DNA of 48,930 nt from SAR116 cluster bacterium AG-447-C21 (GCA_003212315.1 QCQB01000014.1:1-48930), one strand, 5' to 3'. Shown: positions 33,561 through 43,164, counted from the first letter of the stretch. Notes: generated from the sequence alone by a model not told the origin. Program-made: numbers and translations.

Positions 33561-33596
33561 AAAGACGGTTTCCTGATAAATGAACAGGCATCCAAT

Positions 33597-35531
33597 ATGA
33601 ATAATAAAACTAGTACAGGGATTGAGAGAGGCGTTGGCATAATTCAATCGCAATTGAGGAGCCTTTCCTCAAAACCTGGCGTATACAGAATGATAAATTC
33701 GGCTGGCGAGGTCTTATATGTCGGAAAAGCAAATAATTTAAAAAAACGCGTCAAAACCTATACAAAGCCCACAAAAATATCTCATAGAATAACGCGCATG
33801 GTTAGTGAAACCTATTCGATGGAAATAGTGACTACGCACACGGAAGTGGAGGCTTTGCTGCTAGAAAGTAATTTGATTAAGCGACTGAAGCCTAAGTATA
33901 ATGTTTTGCTTCGTGATGATAAATCATTTCCATATATTTTTATTTCGGATCATGAGAGTTGGCCGGTGTTATTAAAGCATCGCGGCTTCCAGTCAAAAAA
34001 GGGTGATTATTTTGGTCCTTTTGCATCTGCTGGTGCTGTAAACCGTTCAATAAATGCGCTACAACGCGCTTTTATGATACGTAATTGTACAGATAATGTC
34101 TTTAAAAACAGGAATAGGCCCTGTCTTCAATATCAAATTAAAAGATGCGCCGCGCCTTGCGTGAATCTTGTTTCTAAGGAGGATTATGCTGAGTTAGTCA
34201 AAGAGGCAAAAGAATTTCTATCTGGTGAGAGTATCTCGGTTCAAAAAACTCTCGCAGCGCGAATGCAAGGCGCAAGTGATGCGTTGGAGTTTGAAACTGC
34301 AGCTATTTACAGGAATAGGATCCACGCGTTAAGTCAAATACAATCGCATCAGGATATTAATATTCAAGGTATTAAGGACGCGGATATTTTTGCCTTGCAT
34401 CTAGAAAAGGGTGTCAGCTGCGTTCAAGTGTTCTTTTACAGAGGCGGAAGTAATTATGGCAATAGGGCATACTTTCCAGCGCATGATAAATCACACGAGC
34501 CACAAGAAATCTTGGCTGCATTTATAGGCCAATTTTATGATAATAAAGTTCCACCTAAGGAAATGATAATCAGCCATGAAATGTGCGAAACACTATTACT
34601 AACCGAAGCCTTATCAACGAGATTTGGACGTAAGGTAAACATATTAAAACCATCCAGAGGTCCCAAAAAAAAGTTGCTCAAATATGCTTTGGTGAATGCT
34701 CGCGAGGCCTTAGATCGAAAGCAAGCGGAAACTTCGACTAATACCAAGATATTTAACCGCATCGCTGAATTGTTTGAGTTGGATGCTACGCCCAAACGAA
34801 TAGAGGTATACGATAATAGCCATATTCAGGGAACCAATTCCGTGGGAGCTATGATCGTGGCTGGATTGGATGGTTTAGAAAAAAATTCTTATAGAAAATT
34901 TAACATAAGGAATATTGATGGGGGAGGTGCCAAAGATCGTACTCTCTTTGGTGCCCCTGAAGCGTCTAAGGAAGCGGAAAATACAATAAAACCAGGAGAC
35001 GATTACGCGATGATGCGTCAGGTTTTATACCGACGATTTTCTGGATCATTAGCTCAATCAGATGACATGAGAAAGACTATTATGCCAGACTTAGTCTTTA
35101 TTGATGGAGGCCCGGGGCAGCTATCCTGTGCTTTAGAAGTAGCGGAAGAGCTTGAATTGATCGATCTTACATTTGTAGCTATTTCAAAAGGTCCAGATAG
35201 AAATGCCGGACGAGAACGTTTCTACCGGCAAGGCAAGCCATCATTCACCCTCAAAGACAATGATCCGGCACTATACTATCTGCAACGACTAAGGGATGAG
35301 GCGCATCGTTTCGCGATCCAGACGCATAGGGCGCGACGGTCAAAGAACCTTTTGCGTTCAGAGATTGATGATATTCCATCAGTTGGAGCCCAGCGAAAAC
35401 GATTATTACTTCACCATTTTGGTTCAGCCAAGGCGATATCTCGGGCTGGGTTAGAAGACTTAGAGCAAGTCGATGGAATTAGTATACGGCTCGCAAAGAT
35501 AATTTATGACCATTTTCATGAAACGGCGTAA
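33597..35531 (+). CDS. uvrC: Excinuclease ABC subunit C
   Basis: UvrC makes both incisions in nucleotide excision repair. At 644 residues it has all domains: GIY-YIG nuclease (PGVYRMINSAGEVLYVGKANNLKKRV), a Cys-rich region (RCAAPCVN), the UVR motif (SDALEFETAAIYRNRIHAL), the RNase H-like nuclease (VYDNSHIQGTNSVGAM... FIDGGPGQL) and a C-terminal helix-hairpin-helix (IPSVGAQRKRLLLHHFGSAKAI). The AGG ribosome site is 9 bases before the ATG. pgsA follows after 76 bp, an order common in proteobacteria. Confidence 0.98.
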   Translation: MNNKTSTGIERGVGIIQSQLRSLSSKPGVYRMINSAGEVLYVGKANNLKKRVKTYTKPTKISHRITRMVSETYSMEIVTTHTEVEALLLESNLIKRLKPKYNVLLRDDKSFPYIFISDHESWPVLLKHRGFQSKKGDYFGPFASAGAVNRSINALQRAFMIRNCTDNVFKNRNRPCLQYQIKRCAAPCVNLVSKEDYAELVKEAKEFLSGESISVQKTLAARMQGASDALEFETAAIYRNRIHALSQIQSHQDINIQGIKDADIFALHLEKGVSCVQVFFYRGGSNYGNRAYFPAHDKSHEPQEILAAFIGQFYDNKVPPKEMIISHEMCETLLLTEALSTRFGRKVNILKPSRGPKKKLLKYALVNAREALDRKQAETSTNTKIFNRIAELFELDATPKRIEVYDNSHIQGTNSVGAMIVAGLDGLEKNSYRKFNIRNIDGGGAKDRTLFGAPEASKEAENTIKPGDDYAMMRQVLYRRFSGSLAQSDDMRKTIMPDLVFIDGGPGQLSCALEVAEELELIDLTFVAISKGPDRNAGRERFYRQGKPSFTLKDNDPALYYLQRLRDEAHRFAIQTHRARRSKNLLRSEIDDIPSVGAQRKRLLLHHFGSAKAISRAGLEDLEQVDGISIRLAKIIYDHFHETA

Positions 35532-35607
35532 ACATATAGGTTGTTAATTTAAGTAGGTCGTAATAATTTCCCTATTCACAATCCTTTGTTGAATCAGGAT
35601 AGCCTAG

Positions 35608-36183
35608 ATGAGAAGTTTGCCAAATATTTTGACAATGTCGAGAATAGCCGTAATTCCCGTCTTGGTCGTACTTGTTTGGGTTGGAACAGATCAGCTAAGG
35701 TGGATTGCTCTGGGTGTCTATACCTTTGCTTGTATTACAGATTATTTTGATGGATACTTGGCTAGAATTCTAAATCACCAATCGGCAATGGGACGTCTAT
35801 TTGATCCGATTGCTGATAAGTTGCTCGTGGGCGCTTGCCTTCTAGTTTTATGTTCATTTGGCTACATCTCCGGTTTAACCGTTTTGCCCGCCTTGATCAT
35901 TTTATTGAGGGAGATTTTAGTTTCTGGGCTTCGAGAGTACTTAGCTGAGATTCGTGTTGGCTTGCCAGTAAGCCGCTTAGCTAAATGGAAAACTGGGTTA
36001 CAGATGTTTTCGTTAGGTTTTTTGATCGTTGGCGATGCGTCTCCTTCCGAAATCCCCTCAGTATTCATAGGTGAAATTTGTTTATGGTTGGCTGCTCTGC
36101 TAACACTTTGGACGGGTTATGATTACCTAAGATCTGGCTTGTTGCACGCTAGCGCGGGGGATTCTAATAGCGTGGACGATTAA
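35608..36183 (+). CDS. pgsA: CDP-diacylglycerol-glycerol-3-phosphate 3-phosphatidyltransferase
   Basis: PgsA makes phosphatidylglycerol phosphate in the inner membrane. The 191-residue length is normal, with four or five TM segments. The CDP-alcohol phosphotransferase signature is complete: DYFDGYLARILNHQSAMGRLFDPIADK (D..DG..AR...G...D...D). The gene follows uvrC, as in many bacteria, and 40 bp separate it from mobB. Confidence 0.97.
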   Translation: MRSLPNILTMSRIAVIPVLVVLVWVGTDQLRWIALGVYTFACITDYFDGYLARILNHQSAMGRLFDPIADKLLVGACLLVLCSFGYISGLTVLPALIILLREILVSGLREYLAEIRVGLPVSRLAKWKTGLQMFSLGFLIVGDASPSEIPSVFIGEICLWLAALLTLWTGYDYLRSGLLHASAGDSNSVDD

Positions 36184-36223
36184 GGATCTTATAATTTTCC
36201 TCATAATATTACGGACTGTTTGG

Positions 36224-36730
36224 ATGGAAGTATTTGGATTAGCTGGATGGAGTGGAAGTGGAAAGACGACATTACTGAAACGTCTAATTCCAGTTTTAAT
36301 CTCAAAAGGTATATCCCTTTCCACGATAAAGCATGCCCACCATGCCTTTGATATAGATAAGCCAGGCAAAGATTCATTTGAGCACAGGTTGGCGGGTGCC
36401 TCGGAAGTTTTAATAACGTCAAAAACGCGATGGGCCTTGATGCATGAAAATAAAGGTTCTGAAGAACCTTCTTTAGACAGTTTATTAAAAAAGTTGTCTG
36501 CCGTAGATCTAGTCATTTTGGAAGGTTTTAAAAAAGAGAACCATAAAAAACTGGAAGTCTATCGGGCATCAAATGGTAAACCATTATTACAACTAAAGGA
36601 CCCTAATATTTGTGGGATAGCGAGTGATATTCAACTGGATAACCTAGCCGTTCCGGTATTTGACCTCAGAGACATTGAATCGATCGCCAGTTTTATTATG
36701 CAAAGTTCTGGGCTCTTGGAAACTTTGTGA
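36224..36730 (+). CDS. mobB: Molybdopterin-guanine dinucleotide biosynthesis adapter
   Basis: MobB is a P-loop GTPase that supports Mo-MGD synthesis. The 168-residue protein has Walker A GWSGSGKTTLLKRLIP (residues 8-16), TIKHAHHAFDIDKPGKDS with the family His, and VDLVILEGFKKENHKKLEVYR. It lies 12 bp before moeA. MobA and other moa genes are not in the window. Confidence 0.95.
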   Translation: MEVFGLAGWSGSGKTTLLKRLIPVLISKGISLSTIKHAHHAFDIDKPGKDSFEHRLAGASEVLITSKTRWALMHENKGSEEPSLDSLLKKLSAVDLVILEGFKKENHKKLEVYRASNGKPLLQLKDPNICGIASDIQLDNLAVPVFDLRDIESIASFIMQSSGLLETL

Positions 36731-36742
36731 TAAGATAAGGTC

Positions 36743-38014
36743 ATGGCACAACTAACCGATGATTGCTTCGCATTCGGGGGGAAACTAACTCAGGTTGACG
36801 AAGCATTGGATCAACTTAAGGGAACGTTGAAACCCTCCGCAAAGACAGAGCAGGTTCCTTTGGCGGGGGCGCTGAATCGTATCCTTGCAGAAAATATTAT
36901 TTCTCGCAAAAATGTGCCAGCAGATAATAATTCGGCGGTTGATGGCTTCTCAATTTATTATGATGATATTCAGTCTGGTTCTGAAACTAAGTTACCAATT
37001 ACTGGCCGGGCAATAGCGGGTGTTCCGTTAGGGCGTCTGCAAAATAGAGGAGAAGCAGTTCAAATTCTAACAGGCGCATTAATGCCTGATGGGCCGGACG
37101 GAAAGAGGCCTGATACAGTTGTTATGATCGAAGACTGCTTGGTGGATGGAGAAGTCGTATTCCTGCCAGAGGGTATTTACCGTGGAGCAAATTGTCGTCT
37201 GTTAGGCGAAGACATTCAGTGCGGTGAGACGATTTTGAGAACAGGTTGTAGATTACGACCACAAGAAATTGGATTGGCTGCCTCGATTGGCTGTGATCAT
37301 CTGCAGGTTATGGTCCCACTAAAGGTAGCAGTATTTTCAACAGGGAATGAAGTTCTTAACCCAGGGGATAGCCTTTTTGAGGGGGCAATATACGACTCCA
37401 ATCGGTACACATTAATGCAACTCTTAAAAAGTGTTGGTTGCGAGGTAGTTGATCTGGGGATTCTAGAGGATAATCCAAAAATCATAGCTGATGCCTTGTT
37501 ATCTGCAACGATCAAATACGATTTAATACTTACTTCTGGAGGAGTTTCGACTGGAGAAGAAGATCATGTTCGTAAGGTTGTGGAGAATGAGGGATCTTTG
37601 TTGTTTTGGAGATTAGCTATAAAGCCTGGTCGACCGGTTGCATTAGGCCAAATTAGTGACACGGTTTTCATAGGGCTGCCGGGAAATCCCGTTGCTGCCA
37701 TGGTTACGTTTCTGCAGATTGCTAGACCCATTATTCTTAAACTTTCAGGCGCTAATGATACCGTGCCTAAATTGTTTTCAGTGCAATCTGACTTTAGTTA
37801 CAAAAAGAAGTTACATCGCCGAGAGTATGTTCGTGTACAAATAAAAAAAAATGGAAATGGTAAATTAATAGCCAAAAAGTATAAAAGAGAGGGAGCAGGT
37901 ATCCTTTCCTCTATGGTTTTTGCAGACGGTTTCGTGGAACTTTCTGAAGATATAGTAAATGTTGAAAAGGGCGATTTTGTTAACTATCTCCCGTTTAGTG
38001 AGTTGGGCTTATGA
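36743..38014 (+). CDS. moeA: Molybdopterin molybdenumtransferase
   Basis: MoeA inserts molybdate into adenylylated molybdopterin. The 423-residue protein has the family segments NNSAVDGF (residues about 66-73), ILTGALMP, LGEDIQCGETIL, AVFSTGNEV, DSNRYTLMQLLKSVG, TSGGVSTGEEDHV, GLPGNPVAAMVTF and a C-terminal RREYVRVQI. Its stop overlaps the moaD start (ATGA), so moeA-moaD-moaE are coupled. Molybdoenzymes are expected elsewhere in the genome; none is in the window. Confidence 0.97.
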   Translation: MAQLTDDCFAFGGKLTQVDEALDQLKGTLKPSAKTEQVPLAGALNRILAENIISRKNVPADNNSAVDGFSIYYDDIQSGSETKLPITGRAIAGVPLGRLQNRGEAVQILTGALMPDGPDGKRPDTVVMIEDCLVDGEVVFLPEGIYRGANCRLLGEDIQCGETILRTGCRLRPQEIGLAASIGCDHLQVMVPLKVAVFSTGNEVLNPGDSLFEGAIYDSNRYTLMQLLKSVGCEVVDLGILEDNPKIIADALLSATIKYDLILTSGGVSTGEEDHVRKVVENEGSLLFWRLAIKPGRPVALGQISDTVFIGLPGNPVAAMVTFLQIARPIILKLSGANDTVPKLFSVQSDFSYKKKLHRREYVRVQIKKNGNGKLIAKKYKREGAGILSSMVFADGFVELSEDIVNVEKGDFVNYLPFSELGL

Positions 38015-38262
38015 AATTATTATATTTTGCATGGATTCGAGTAAAAATGGGTGTTTCTGGTGAGCACATCGATCCGCCTAAAAATATCGAAGATATTGAA
38101 GGCCTCATAAATTGGATAAAACAACGTAATCCGGTCTCAAATGAAGCGTTCTCGGACATTAGCAACATCAGATTTGCAGTTAACCAAGAATACGTAGATA
38201 TTGATCACCCCGTGCAAGCAGGTGATGAAATAGCTTTTTTCCCCCCAATGACAGGGGGATAG
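38011..38262 (+). CDS. moaD: Molybdopterin synthase sulfur carrier subunit
   Basis: An 83-residue ubiquitin-like protein beginning LLYFAWIRVKMGV and ending PPMTGG. The terminal Gly-Gly is thiocarboxylated and donates sulfur to precursor Z in molybdopterin synthase. It overlaps moeA by 4 bases and is 3 bp before moaE, its partner subunit. Confidence 0.97.
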   Translation: MKLLYFAWIRVKMGVSGEHIDPPKNIEDIEGLINWIKQRNPVSNEAFSDISNIRFAVNQEYVDIDHPVQAGDEIAFFPPMTGG

Positions 38263-38265
38263 ACA

Positions 38266-38715
38266 ATGATCCGGGTACAATCAGCCGACTTCGATGTGGG
38301 TTTGGAACTAAAAAAATTAACCGAGGGAAACCATCAGATAGGTGCAGTAGCAACCTTTGTTGGTTTGGTCAGGGATATTGCGGATAAAGATACTATTTCT
38401 GCGATGGTCTTGGAGCACTACCCAGGAATGACGGAAAAGCAGCTTGCAGATATCGAGTATGAAGCTAACCAGCGTTGGGATTTGAATAGTAGCTTAATCA
38501 TCCACCGTTATGGGCATCTTGAACCGGGTGATAATATAGTCTTAGTAGCTTGTGCCTCTTCCCATAGAGAAAATGCTTTTGATGCATGTCACTTTTTAAT
38601 AGATTGGCTGAAAACAAAAGCTCCATTTTGGAAATTAGAAGAAACCTCAGAGGGAGGAAGGTGGGTTGAGGCTAAGACTAAAGACGATATAGCAACGGCT
38701 CGTTGGGAAAAATAA
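38266..38715 (+). CDS. moaE: Molybdopterin synthase catalytic subunit
   Basis: MoaE, 149 residues: GAVATFVGLVRD, LEHYPGMTEKQL, HRYGHLEPGDNIVLVACASSHRENAF and the catalytic KTKAPFWKLEETSEGGRWVEA. It pairs with MoaD to convert precursor Z into molybdopterin. Last gene of the rightward molybdenum operon, converging on fmt with 14 bp between. Confidence 0.98.
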   Translation: MIRVQSADFDVGLELKKLTEGNHQIGAVATFVGLVRDIADKDTISAMVLEHYPGMTEKQLADIEYEANQRWDLNSSLIIHRYGHLEPGDNIVLVACASSHRENAFDACHFLIDWLKTKAPFWKLEETSEGGRWVEAKTKDDIATARWEK

Positions 38716-38729
38716 AATACAACCGATGT

Positions 38730-39698
38730 TTATCCAAAACGAGATCCAATTTCCATTGGATTACCGCGGAGATACTCAAGACTGGTCATTACTTTTTTGC
38801 CAGTTTTTTGCAGTTCTGTGATTTTTAAGATCCCTTTGCCACAAGCTACTGTCAAGTTATCAGAAAGGATTGTACCAGCGCTCGTGACGGTACTATCAAT
38901 ATTCAATATAGAAGCTTTGTGAATCTTAATTCTCTCACCATTCAAAATAGACCAAGCGCCTGGCCATGGATTTAATGCTCTGATTAATCGTTCTAGATCA
39001 TCTGCAGATTTTGACCAATCGAGGCGCCCATCTTCTTTGGATAATTTTGTTGCATAAACCGCGTCTTGATCACACTGGGGAATTGCAGAAATTTTACCAT
39101 TTGCAAAATCTATTAAGGTTGGATTGATAAGATTTGCACCGATAAATGCTAAGTCATCATGTAGAGAGGCTCCTGTAGTATGGCTACCTAAAGTAATTTT
39201 TTCGCAGCTTAAGATGGGACCTGTATCTAATCCTGGTTCCATTAACATTATACAAACGCCGCTCTCGTCATCGCCCTCCATAATTGCCCTTTGGATTGGA
39301 GCAGCTCCACGCCAGCGCGGGAGTAGTGAGGCGTGTATATTGAGACATCCAAGTTTTGGGATTTTCAAAATTGCTGGCGGTAATATAAGTCCGTATGCAG
39401 CAACGATTAACGCGTCCAAATTGAAGGATATTAACATCTTTTCGGCTTCGGGTGTTTTTAGGGAATTGGGTGTGGTTACTAAAATACCTTGGTCTTCTGC
39501 AAATTTATGAATAGGCGTTTTTTGTAATTTCTTTCCTCTTCCCCCTGGTCTTGGCGGCTGAGTATAAACAATGCAAATATCATGGTTAGCTTCGATTAAA
39601 CTGGTGAGCGCTGGTACCGAGAAATTAGGGGTCCCCATATAACCTAATCTAAGTCGGGATCGATTTTTGTAATTTAATTTTGACTTTTGATCCCCCAC
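38730..39698 (-). CDS. fmt: Methionyl-tRNA formyltransferase
   Basis: Fmt formylates initiator Met-tRNA. Visible are LGYMGTPNFSVPAL, the loop VYTQPPRPGGRGKKLQ, the catalytic HASLLPRWRGAAPIQRAI, the MLMEPGLDTGPIL motif and the C-terminal domain (ALNPWPGAW). The start is a GTG at 39698; the first family-conserved residue is about 17 residues in, so the N-terminus carries a short basic extension. It follows def by 3 bp, the common def-fmt operon. Confidence 0.97.
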   Translation of the reverse strand: MGDQKSKLNYKNRSRLRLGYMGTPNFSVPALTSLIEANHDICIVYTQPPRPGGRGKKLQKTPIHKFAEDQGILVTTPNSLKTPEAEKMLISFNLDALIVAAYGLILPPAILKIPKLGCLNIHASLLPRWRGAAPIQRAIMEGDDESGVCIMLMEPGLDTGPILSCEKITLGSHTTGASLHDDLAFIGANLINPTLIDFANGKISAIPQCDQDAVYATKLSKEDGRLDWSKSADDLERLIRALNPWPGAWSILNGERIKIHKASILNIDSTVTSAGTILSDNLTVACGKGILKITELQKTGKKVMTSLEYLRGNPMEIGSRFG

Positions 39699-39701
39699 AG
39701 C

Positions 39702-40211
39702 TCATCGTTCTTTCTTGGCTTTAACCATTTTTTTTAGAATCATATTCCGTTTAAGTGAAGATAGGTGGTCAACAAAAAGAATACCATTGATATGATCTAT
39801 TTCATGTTGAATACACACAGCTAAAAGCCCCTCAGTGTCCATTATCTGCTGATTACCATTTTCATCTAAATATCTGACGCGGGCCGTTGACGGACGGCTG
39901 ACATCGGCATAGTGCCCGGGGAGTGACAAACAACCCTCTTCGTTAATAATTTCCTCTTTTGAGGTATCTATCAACTCTGGGTTTATCATTTTATATGGGG
40001 CGGGAGGCTCGTCTGTTCGCGCACAATCAACTACTATTATTCTTTTTGTAATCCCAACTTGAGGAGCGGCGAGCCCAACACCTGGGGCGTTATACATAGT
40101 TTCAAGCATGTCTTTCATAAGTTGTTTCTCTGCTTCCCCGACAGAATTAACATGCAGGCATTTGATCTTTAAAACTGGGTCAGGAGCCCAGACAATAGGT
40201 AATATAGTCAT
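39702..40211 (-). CDS. def: Peptide deformylase
   Basis: Def removes the formyl group from nascent proteins using Fe2+ or Zn2+. The three motifs are complete: GVGLAAPQVG, EEGCLSLPG and QHEIDHINGILF. The 169-residue length is typical. GGTAAG precedes the ATG, and fmt is 3 bp downstream. Confidence 0.98.
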   Translation of the reverse strand: MTILPIVWAPDPVLKIKCLHVNSVGEAEKQLMKDMLETMYNAPGVGLAAPQVGITKRIIVVDCARTDEPPAPYKMINPELIDTSKEEIINEEGCLSLPGHYADVSRPSTARVRYLDENGNQQIMDTEGLLAVCIQHEIDHINGILFVDHLSSLKRNMILKKMVKAKKER

Positions 40212-40361
40212 CGTTTCTTACCAATAATTGCTAGTTTATTTTCCGTAAGGGATGATATTGAATTCGTCAAGTCTGGAACCAAACCTTAGTGTGGTAGACG
40301 GTTGGATATTCACAATATACTCTATCTTTACTTTTAATCTTTTCGATACGGAGTTGTGATA

Positions 40362-41552
40362 ATGGATCCGCTTCTTCTTGCTGTTATCGCTGCGTTAGCT
40401 TTGGCTGGTGGCCTGATTATTTATCTTCTATTAAGTCAAATTAGAGCTCCAAATAAAATAATAGAAGAGTTGGCTGGTAATACCAGAAATACAAGTGAAA
40501 CCGCAGCACGACTAGCTGAATCTCAGGCGGAATTGACAGGCCGTTTAGCTCAGATATCTGAGAGCCAGGTCGCGCATCAATCAAAAATTGCGGAGCTAAT
40601 GCAAACACAGGAAAAAGAAGTTACTAAAAAAATTGAAGAACGCCTGAGTGAAATGATGAAGCGTTTTGGTGAAGGAATGGAGAAGTCTCGAGTTACCCAG
40701 CAAAATACAATGGGCGAGCTCAAAGAGCGTCTAGTACTAATTGATGCAGCTCAAAAAAATATAGAGGAATTATCGAGCCAAGTAGTTGGGTTGCAAGATA
40801 TTCTATCTAATAAACAGGCTCGTGGGGCCTTTGGTGAGATACAACTAGCCGACCTAGTTAAATCCATAATGCCTCCAAATGCCTACGTATTTCAAGCCAC
40901 AGTTGGAGGTAATAGACGCGTAGATTGTTTGTTGACGCTGCCAAATCCGCCAGGTCCTATAGCTATCGACGCTAAATTTCCGTTAGAGAGTTATCGCACG
41001 TTAATCGATTCTAGAGATGAAAATAATAAGCATTTAGCGCGTAAAGCTCTAGCTAGCGACGTTTTAAAGCATGTTAAGGATATCTCTGAAAAGTATATAA
41101 TACCCGGAGAAACTGCTGAATCTGCACTCATGTTTTTGCCATCAGAAGCGGTTTATGCTGAGCTACATGCAAATTTGGCAGATGTGGTAGAAAAATCATG
41201 GAAATCAAAAGTTTGGATAGTTTCTCCAACCACTTTAATGGCAACGCTCAATACCATACGGGCTGTATTAAAGGATGCGCAAATGCGAGAGCAGGCTCAT
41301 GTTATACAAAAAGAGGTTTCCCTTATGTTAACGGACGTAGAGCGTCTTGATGGTCGCGTTGGGAAATTAGAAAGTCATTTTAGGCAGGCGGAAGACGATA
41401 TTAAGCAAATCAGAGTATCGGCAGATAAGCTCACAAAACGTGGAGGCAAGATAGAAGAGATAGAGGTTGGTGACCAAGATCGAGAACAGGTAAGTCCATT
41501 AGATGAAACAAGCCAACCTATAATAAAGCTCCATAGTGGAACAGATATTTAA
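40362..41552 (+). CDS. rmuC: DNA recombination protein RmuC homologue
   Basis: RmuC limits DNA inversions and rearrangements. About 396 residues: an N-terminal TM segment (LLLAVIAALALAGGLIIYLLL), a long coiled coil (about 30-160), and the nuclease-like domain QARGAFGEIQLADLVKSIMPPNAY...RVDCLLTLP...IAIDAKFPLESYRTL, then FLPSEAVYAEL and WIVSPTTLMATLNTI. The ATG at 40362 is chosen with GGAG 8 bases upstream; a GTG six bases earlier is open. The gene points away from def and stands alone. Confidence 0.95.
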   Translation: MDPLLLAVIAALALAGGLIIYLLLSQIRAPNKIIEELAGNTRNTSETAARLAESQAELTGRLAQISESQVAHQSKIAELMQTQEKEVTKKIEERLSEMMKRFGEGMEKSRVTQQNTMGELKERLVLIDAAQKNIEELSSQVVGLQDILSNKQARGAFGEIQLADLVKSIMPPNAYVFQATVGGNRRVDCLLTLPNPPGPIAIDAKFPLESYRTLIDSRDENNKHLARKALASDVLKHVKDISEKYIIPGETAESALMFLPSEAVYAELHANLADVVEKSWKSKVWIVSPTTLMATLNTIRAVLKDAQMREQAHVIQKEVSLMLTDVERLDGRVGKLESHFRQAEDDIKQIRVSADKLTKRGGKIEEIEVGDQDREQVSPLDETSQPIIKLHSGTDI

Positions 41553-41754
41553 CCTTAGGACGGATCGTTCTTTCGTTTAAAACTAAAAATTTCGACGATA
41601 AGAAACAACGTAATCGAATTTGAAAAATAGAGTATAGTTATTTTAAGATCGTGTTCTTTATTGAGCGTTAATCACCAGGGAGCGCAAAGAATGAGAATTT
41701 TAAATATTGATCGCGATATGCTATAGCTATTTATCGAAACATCACCATAGGAAT

Positions 41755-42471
41755 CTAATAACCTTTTAACCAATTCCAAAAACCAGTCTTCTTCTCATAA
41801 CGTGGTTCTACCTTTGGTTTATTTAAGTGTTCGTCTATTCTAGCTCGTCTAGCTTCTACTTCATCTTCTGCTTCTTTGGTTTCTGCTGTTGGTTCATAGT
41901 CTTCAGTTCCATTGTTGGACTTTTCCACATCACTTATAGCTTTTTTAATATCTGCTATTGTTGATGGTTCAGGCTCATCTTTAGGCGGCATTACTACTTC
42001 TTCTGTAGCCTTTGGTACTGTTGGTGATGATTTTGGACGTTGGTCAGTGAGTTGAGCCTTTAAAAATGTATTCTCACCTCTTAGATCATTTAGATTATCT
42101 TCTAGTTTAGCTACCTGTTGTTCTAGATATGCAACCTTCAATTCTTCTTTTGATAATGCTAACTTTACTATCTCGTTGTCTAGTCCATATACACTATCGT
42201 TTACTCTGCCATTTGTACGTTTTGTGTTAGAAGCTTTGCGTTTACTTTTTTTCTGTAGCTCTGAAAACACAGCATCTACATCCGATGGGTCGAAGAAGTA
42301 AAGTTTACGCTTGCCTTCATCTACTATTAGTACATTTAATCGACCCGATAGTTCCTTGTCATTTTCAATCCGTGTTAATTGTTTATCTGCAGTTACTCTA
42401 CTAATGCCTAAACGCCTAGCTATAGAAGCCTTTGATATCCAGTGTGAAGGAACATCTTTTATTGTTACCAT
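41755..42471 (-). CDS. Unrecognised HTH plus coiled-coil DNA-binding-type protein
   Basis: A 238-residue protein I cannot place in a named family. Residues about 10-40 (SHWISKASIARRLGISRVTADKQLTRIEN) form a helix-turn-helix, followed by a small beta region (LIVDEGKRKLYFFDPSDVDAVF). Residues about 108-145 form a heptad coiled coil (KVAYLEQQVAKLEDNLNDLRGENTFLKAQL), then a disordered acidic/proline linker and a C-terminal amphipathic tail FWNWLKGY that could bind a partner or membrane. AAGG supports the ATG. The upstream region has nested inverted repeats and shares a motif with the next DNA-binding gene, so the two are probably co-regulated. Confidence 0.8.
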   Translation of the reverse strand: MVTIKDVPSHWISKASIARRLGISRVTADKQLTRIENDKELSGRLNVLIVDEGKRKLYFFDPSDVDAVFSELQKKSKRKASNTKRTNGRVNDSVYGLDNEIVKLALSKEELKVAYLEQQVAKLEDNLNDLRGENTFLKAQLTDQRPKSSPTVPKATEEVVMPPKDEPEPSTIADIKKAISDVEKSNNGTEDYEPTAETKEAEDEVEARRARIDEHLNKPKVEPRYEKKTGFWNWLKGY

Positions 42472-42482
42472 CGTGTAGCCTT

Positions 42483-42507
42483 ATACAGTTGATTGCATAT
42501 ACTGTAT
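42483..42507. promoter_or_regulatory. Nested inverted repeats upstream of the HTH/coiled-coil gene
   Basis: ATACAG (42483-42488) and CTGTAT (42502-42507) form an inverted repeat 12 bases upstream of the ATG, immediately followed by CACCT-GA-AGGTG (42508-42519). Their adjacency to an HTH gene suggests autoregulation. Confidence 0.4.
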
Positions 42508-42559
42508 CACCTGAAGGTGTAAATGTAACTGCTTTCCTATACATATAACTATAGGTTTA
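42508..42559. promoter_or_regulatory. Motif block shared with the tandem repeat array at 43231
   Basis: It contains a CACCT-GA-AGGTG dyad (42508-42519), TAAATGTAAC (42520-42529, one mismatch to array unit TATATGTAAC) and AACTATAGGT (42547-42556), which also occurs at 43268-43277 within the array. This indicates one DNA-binding specificity upstream of both HTH genes. Confidence 0.5.
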
Positions 42560-42576
42560 TTTTGCAGGCCGTTTTT

Positions 42577-43164
42577 CTAGTCAACTGGAGCCGCGTCTTC
42601 ACCATCTGCGAATAGAAGTATTGCGTTAGCCTCTTCAAGAGTAAATTTACGCCAGCCTCTTCGGTCTCGTTTAGGCTCCGGTATCAAATTCATTCTTAAC
42701 CATCTCAACAGCGTATCACGATGGACTCCTGCTCTCTTGGCTACAACACTTGTTGTTAAATATTTAGGTATGTAAGGAGCATCTTTCGGAGAGTCCTCAT
42801 ATGATTTGGTCTTTCCTAGTTTTTGTTTAATTTCTCTAAAGGGATCCCTTGTTAAACCTTTCTTAAATGCTTGTTCAAACATTTTATTTGCTTCATCCAT
42901 TTGGTTACGCTCGATAAGTAAATTGATATAGCTCAACCAATACTGTGGCACATCTGGATTGCTTTTGATGGCAGTTTCAAAAAATGCGATGGCTTGATCA
43001 AGGTTTCCGTTGGTATAGGCCAAAACACCCATATTATGGTTGGCATCTGGATGGTGAGGCTTTCCTTCTAAAATTGCTGTATAGTAGGATGTTGCTTTTT
43101 GAAAATGCCCAGCCTTTTGTGCCGCTATAGCTTGATTCAAAGCTTCATTTATGCCTATTTCCAA
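42577..43164 (-). CDS. TPR protein fused to a MerR-like helix-turn-helix
   Basis: A 195-residue protein with unusual architecture. Residues about 5-106 are three tetratricopeptide repeats (AIAAQKAGHFQKATSYYTAIL; DANHNMGVLAYTNGNLDQAIAFFETAI; PQYWLSYINLLIERNQMDEANKMFEQAF). Residues about 133-185 are a MerR/excisionase-like HTH (YLTTSVVAKRAGVHRDTLLRWLRMNLIPEPKRDRRGWRKFTLEEANAIL). The start is TTG with only a weak GGATAAAG upstream, so it is less certain. No partner enzyme or secretion signal is seen. Its upstream region carries the phased 10-bp repeat array. The TPR part should bind a protein and the HTH should bind DNA. Confidence 0.8.
   Translation of the reverse strand: MEIGINEALNQAIAAQKAGHFQKATSYYTAILEGKPHHPDANHNMGVLAYTNGNLDQAIAFFETAIKSNPDVPQYWLSYINLLIERNQMDEANKMFEQAFKKGLTRDPFREIKQKLGKTKSYEDSPKDAPYIPKYLTTSVVAKRAGVHRDTLLRWLRMNLIPEPKRDRRGWRKFTLEEANAILLFADGEDAAPVD

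Noticed and set aside
33050-33596. CRISPR array or tRNA in the AT-rich region
   Set aside because: No repeated spacer pattern and no tRNA-like cloverleaf was visible.
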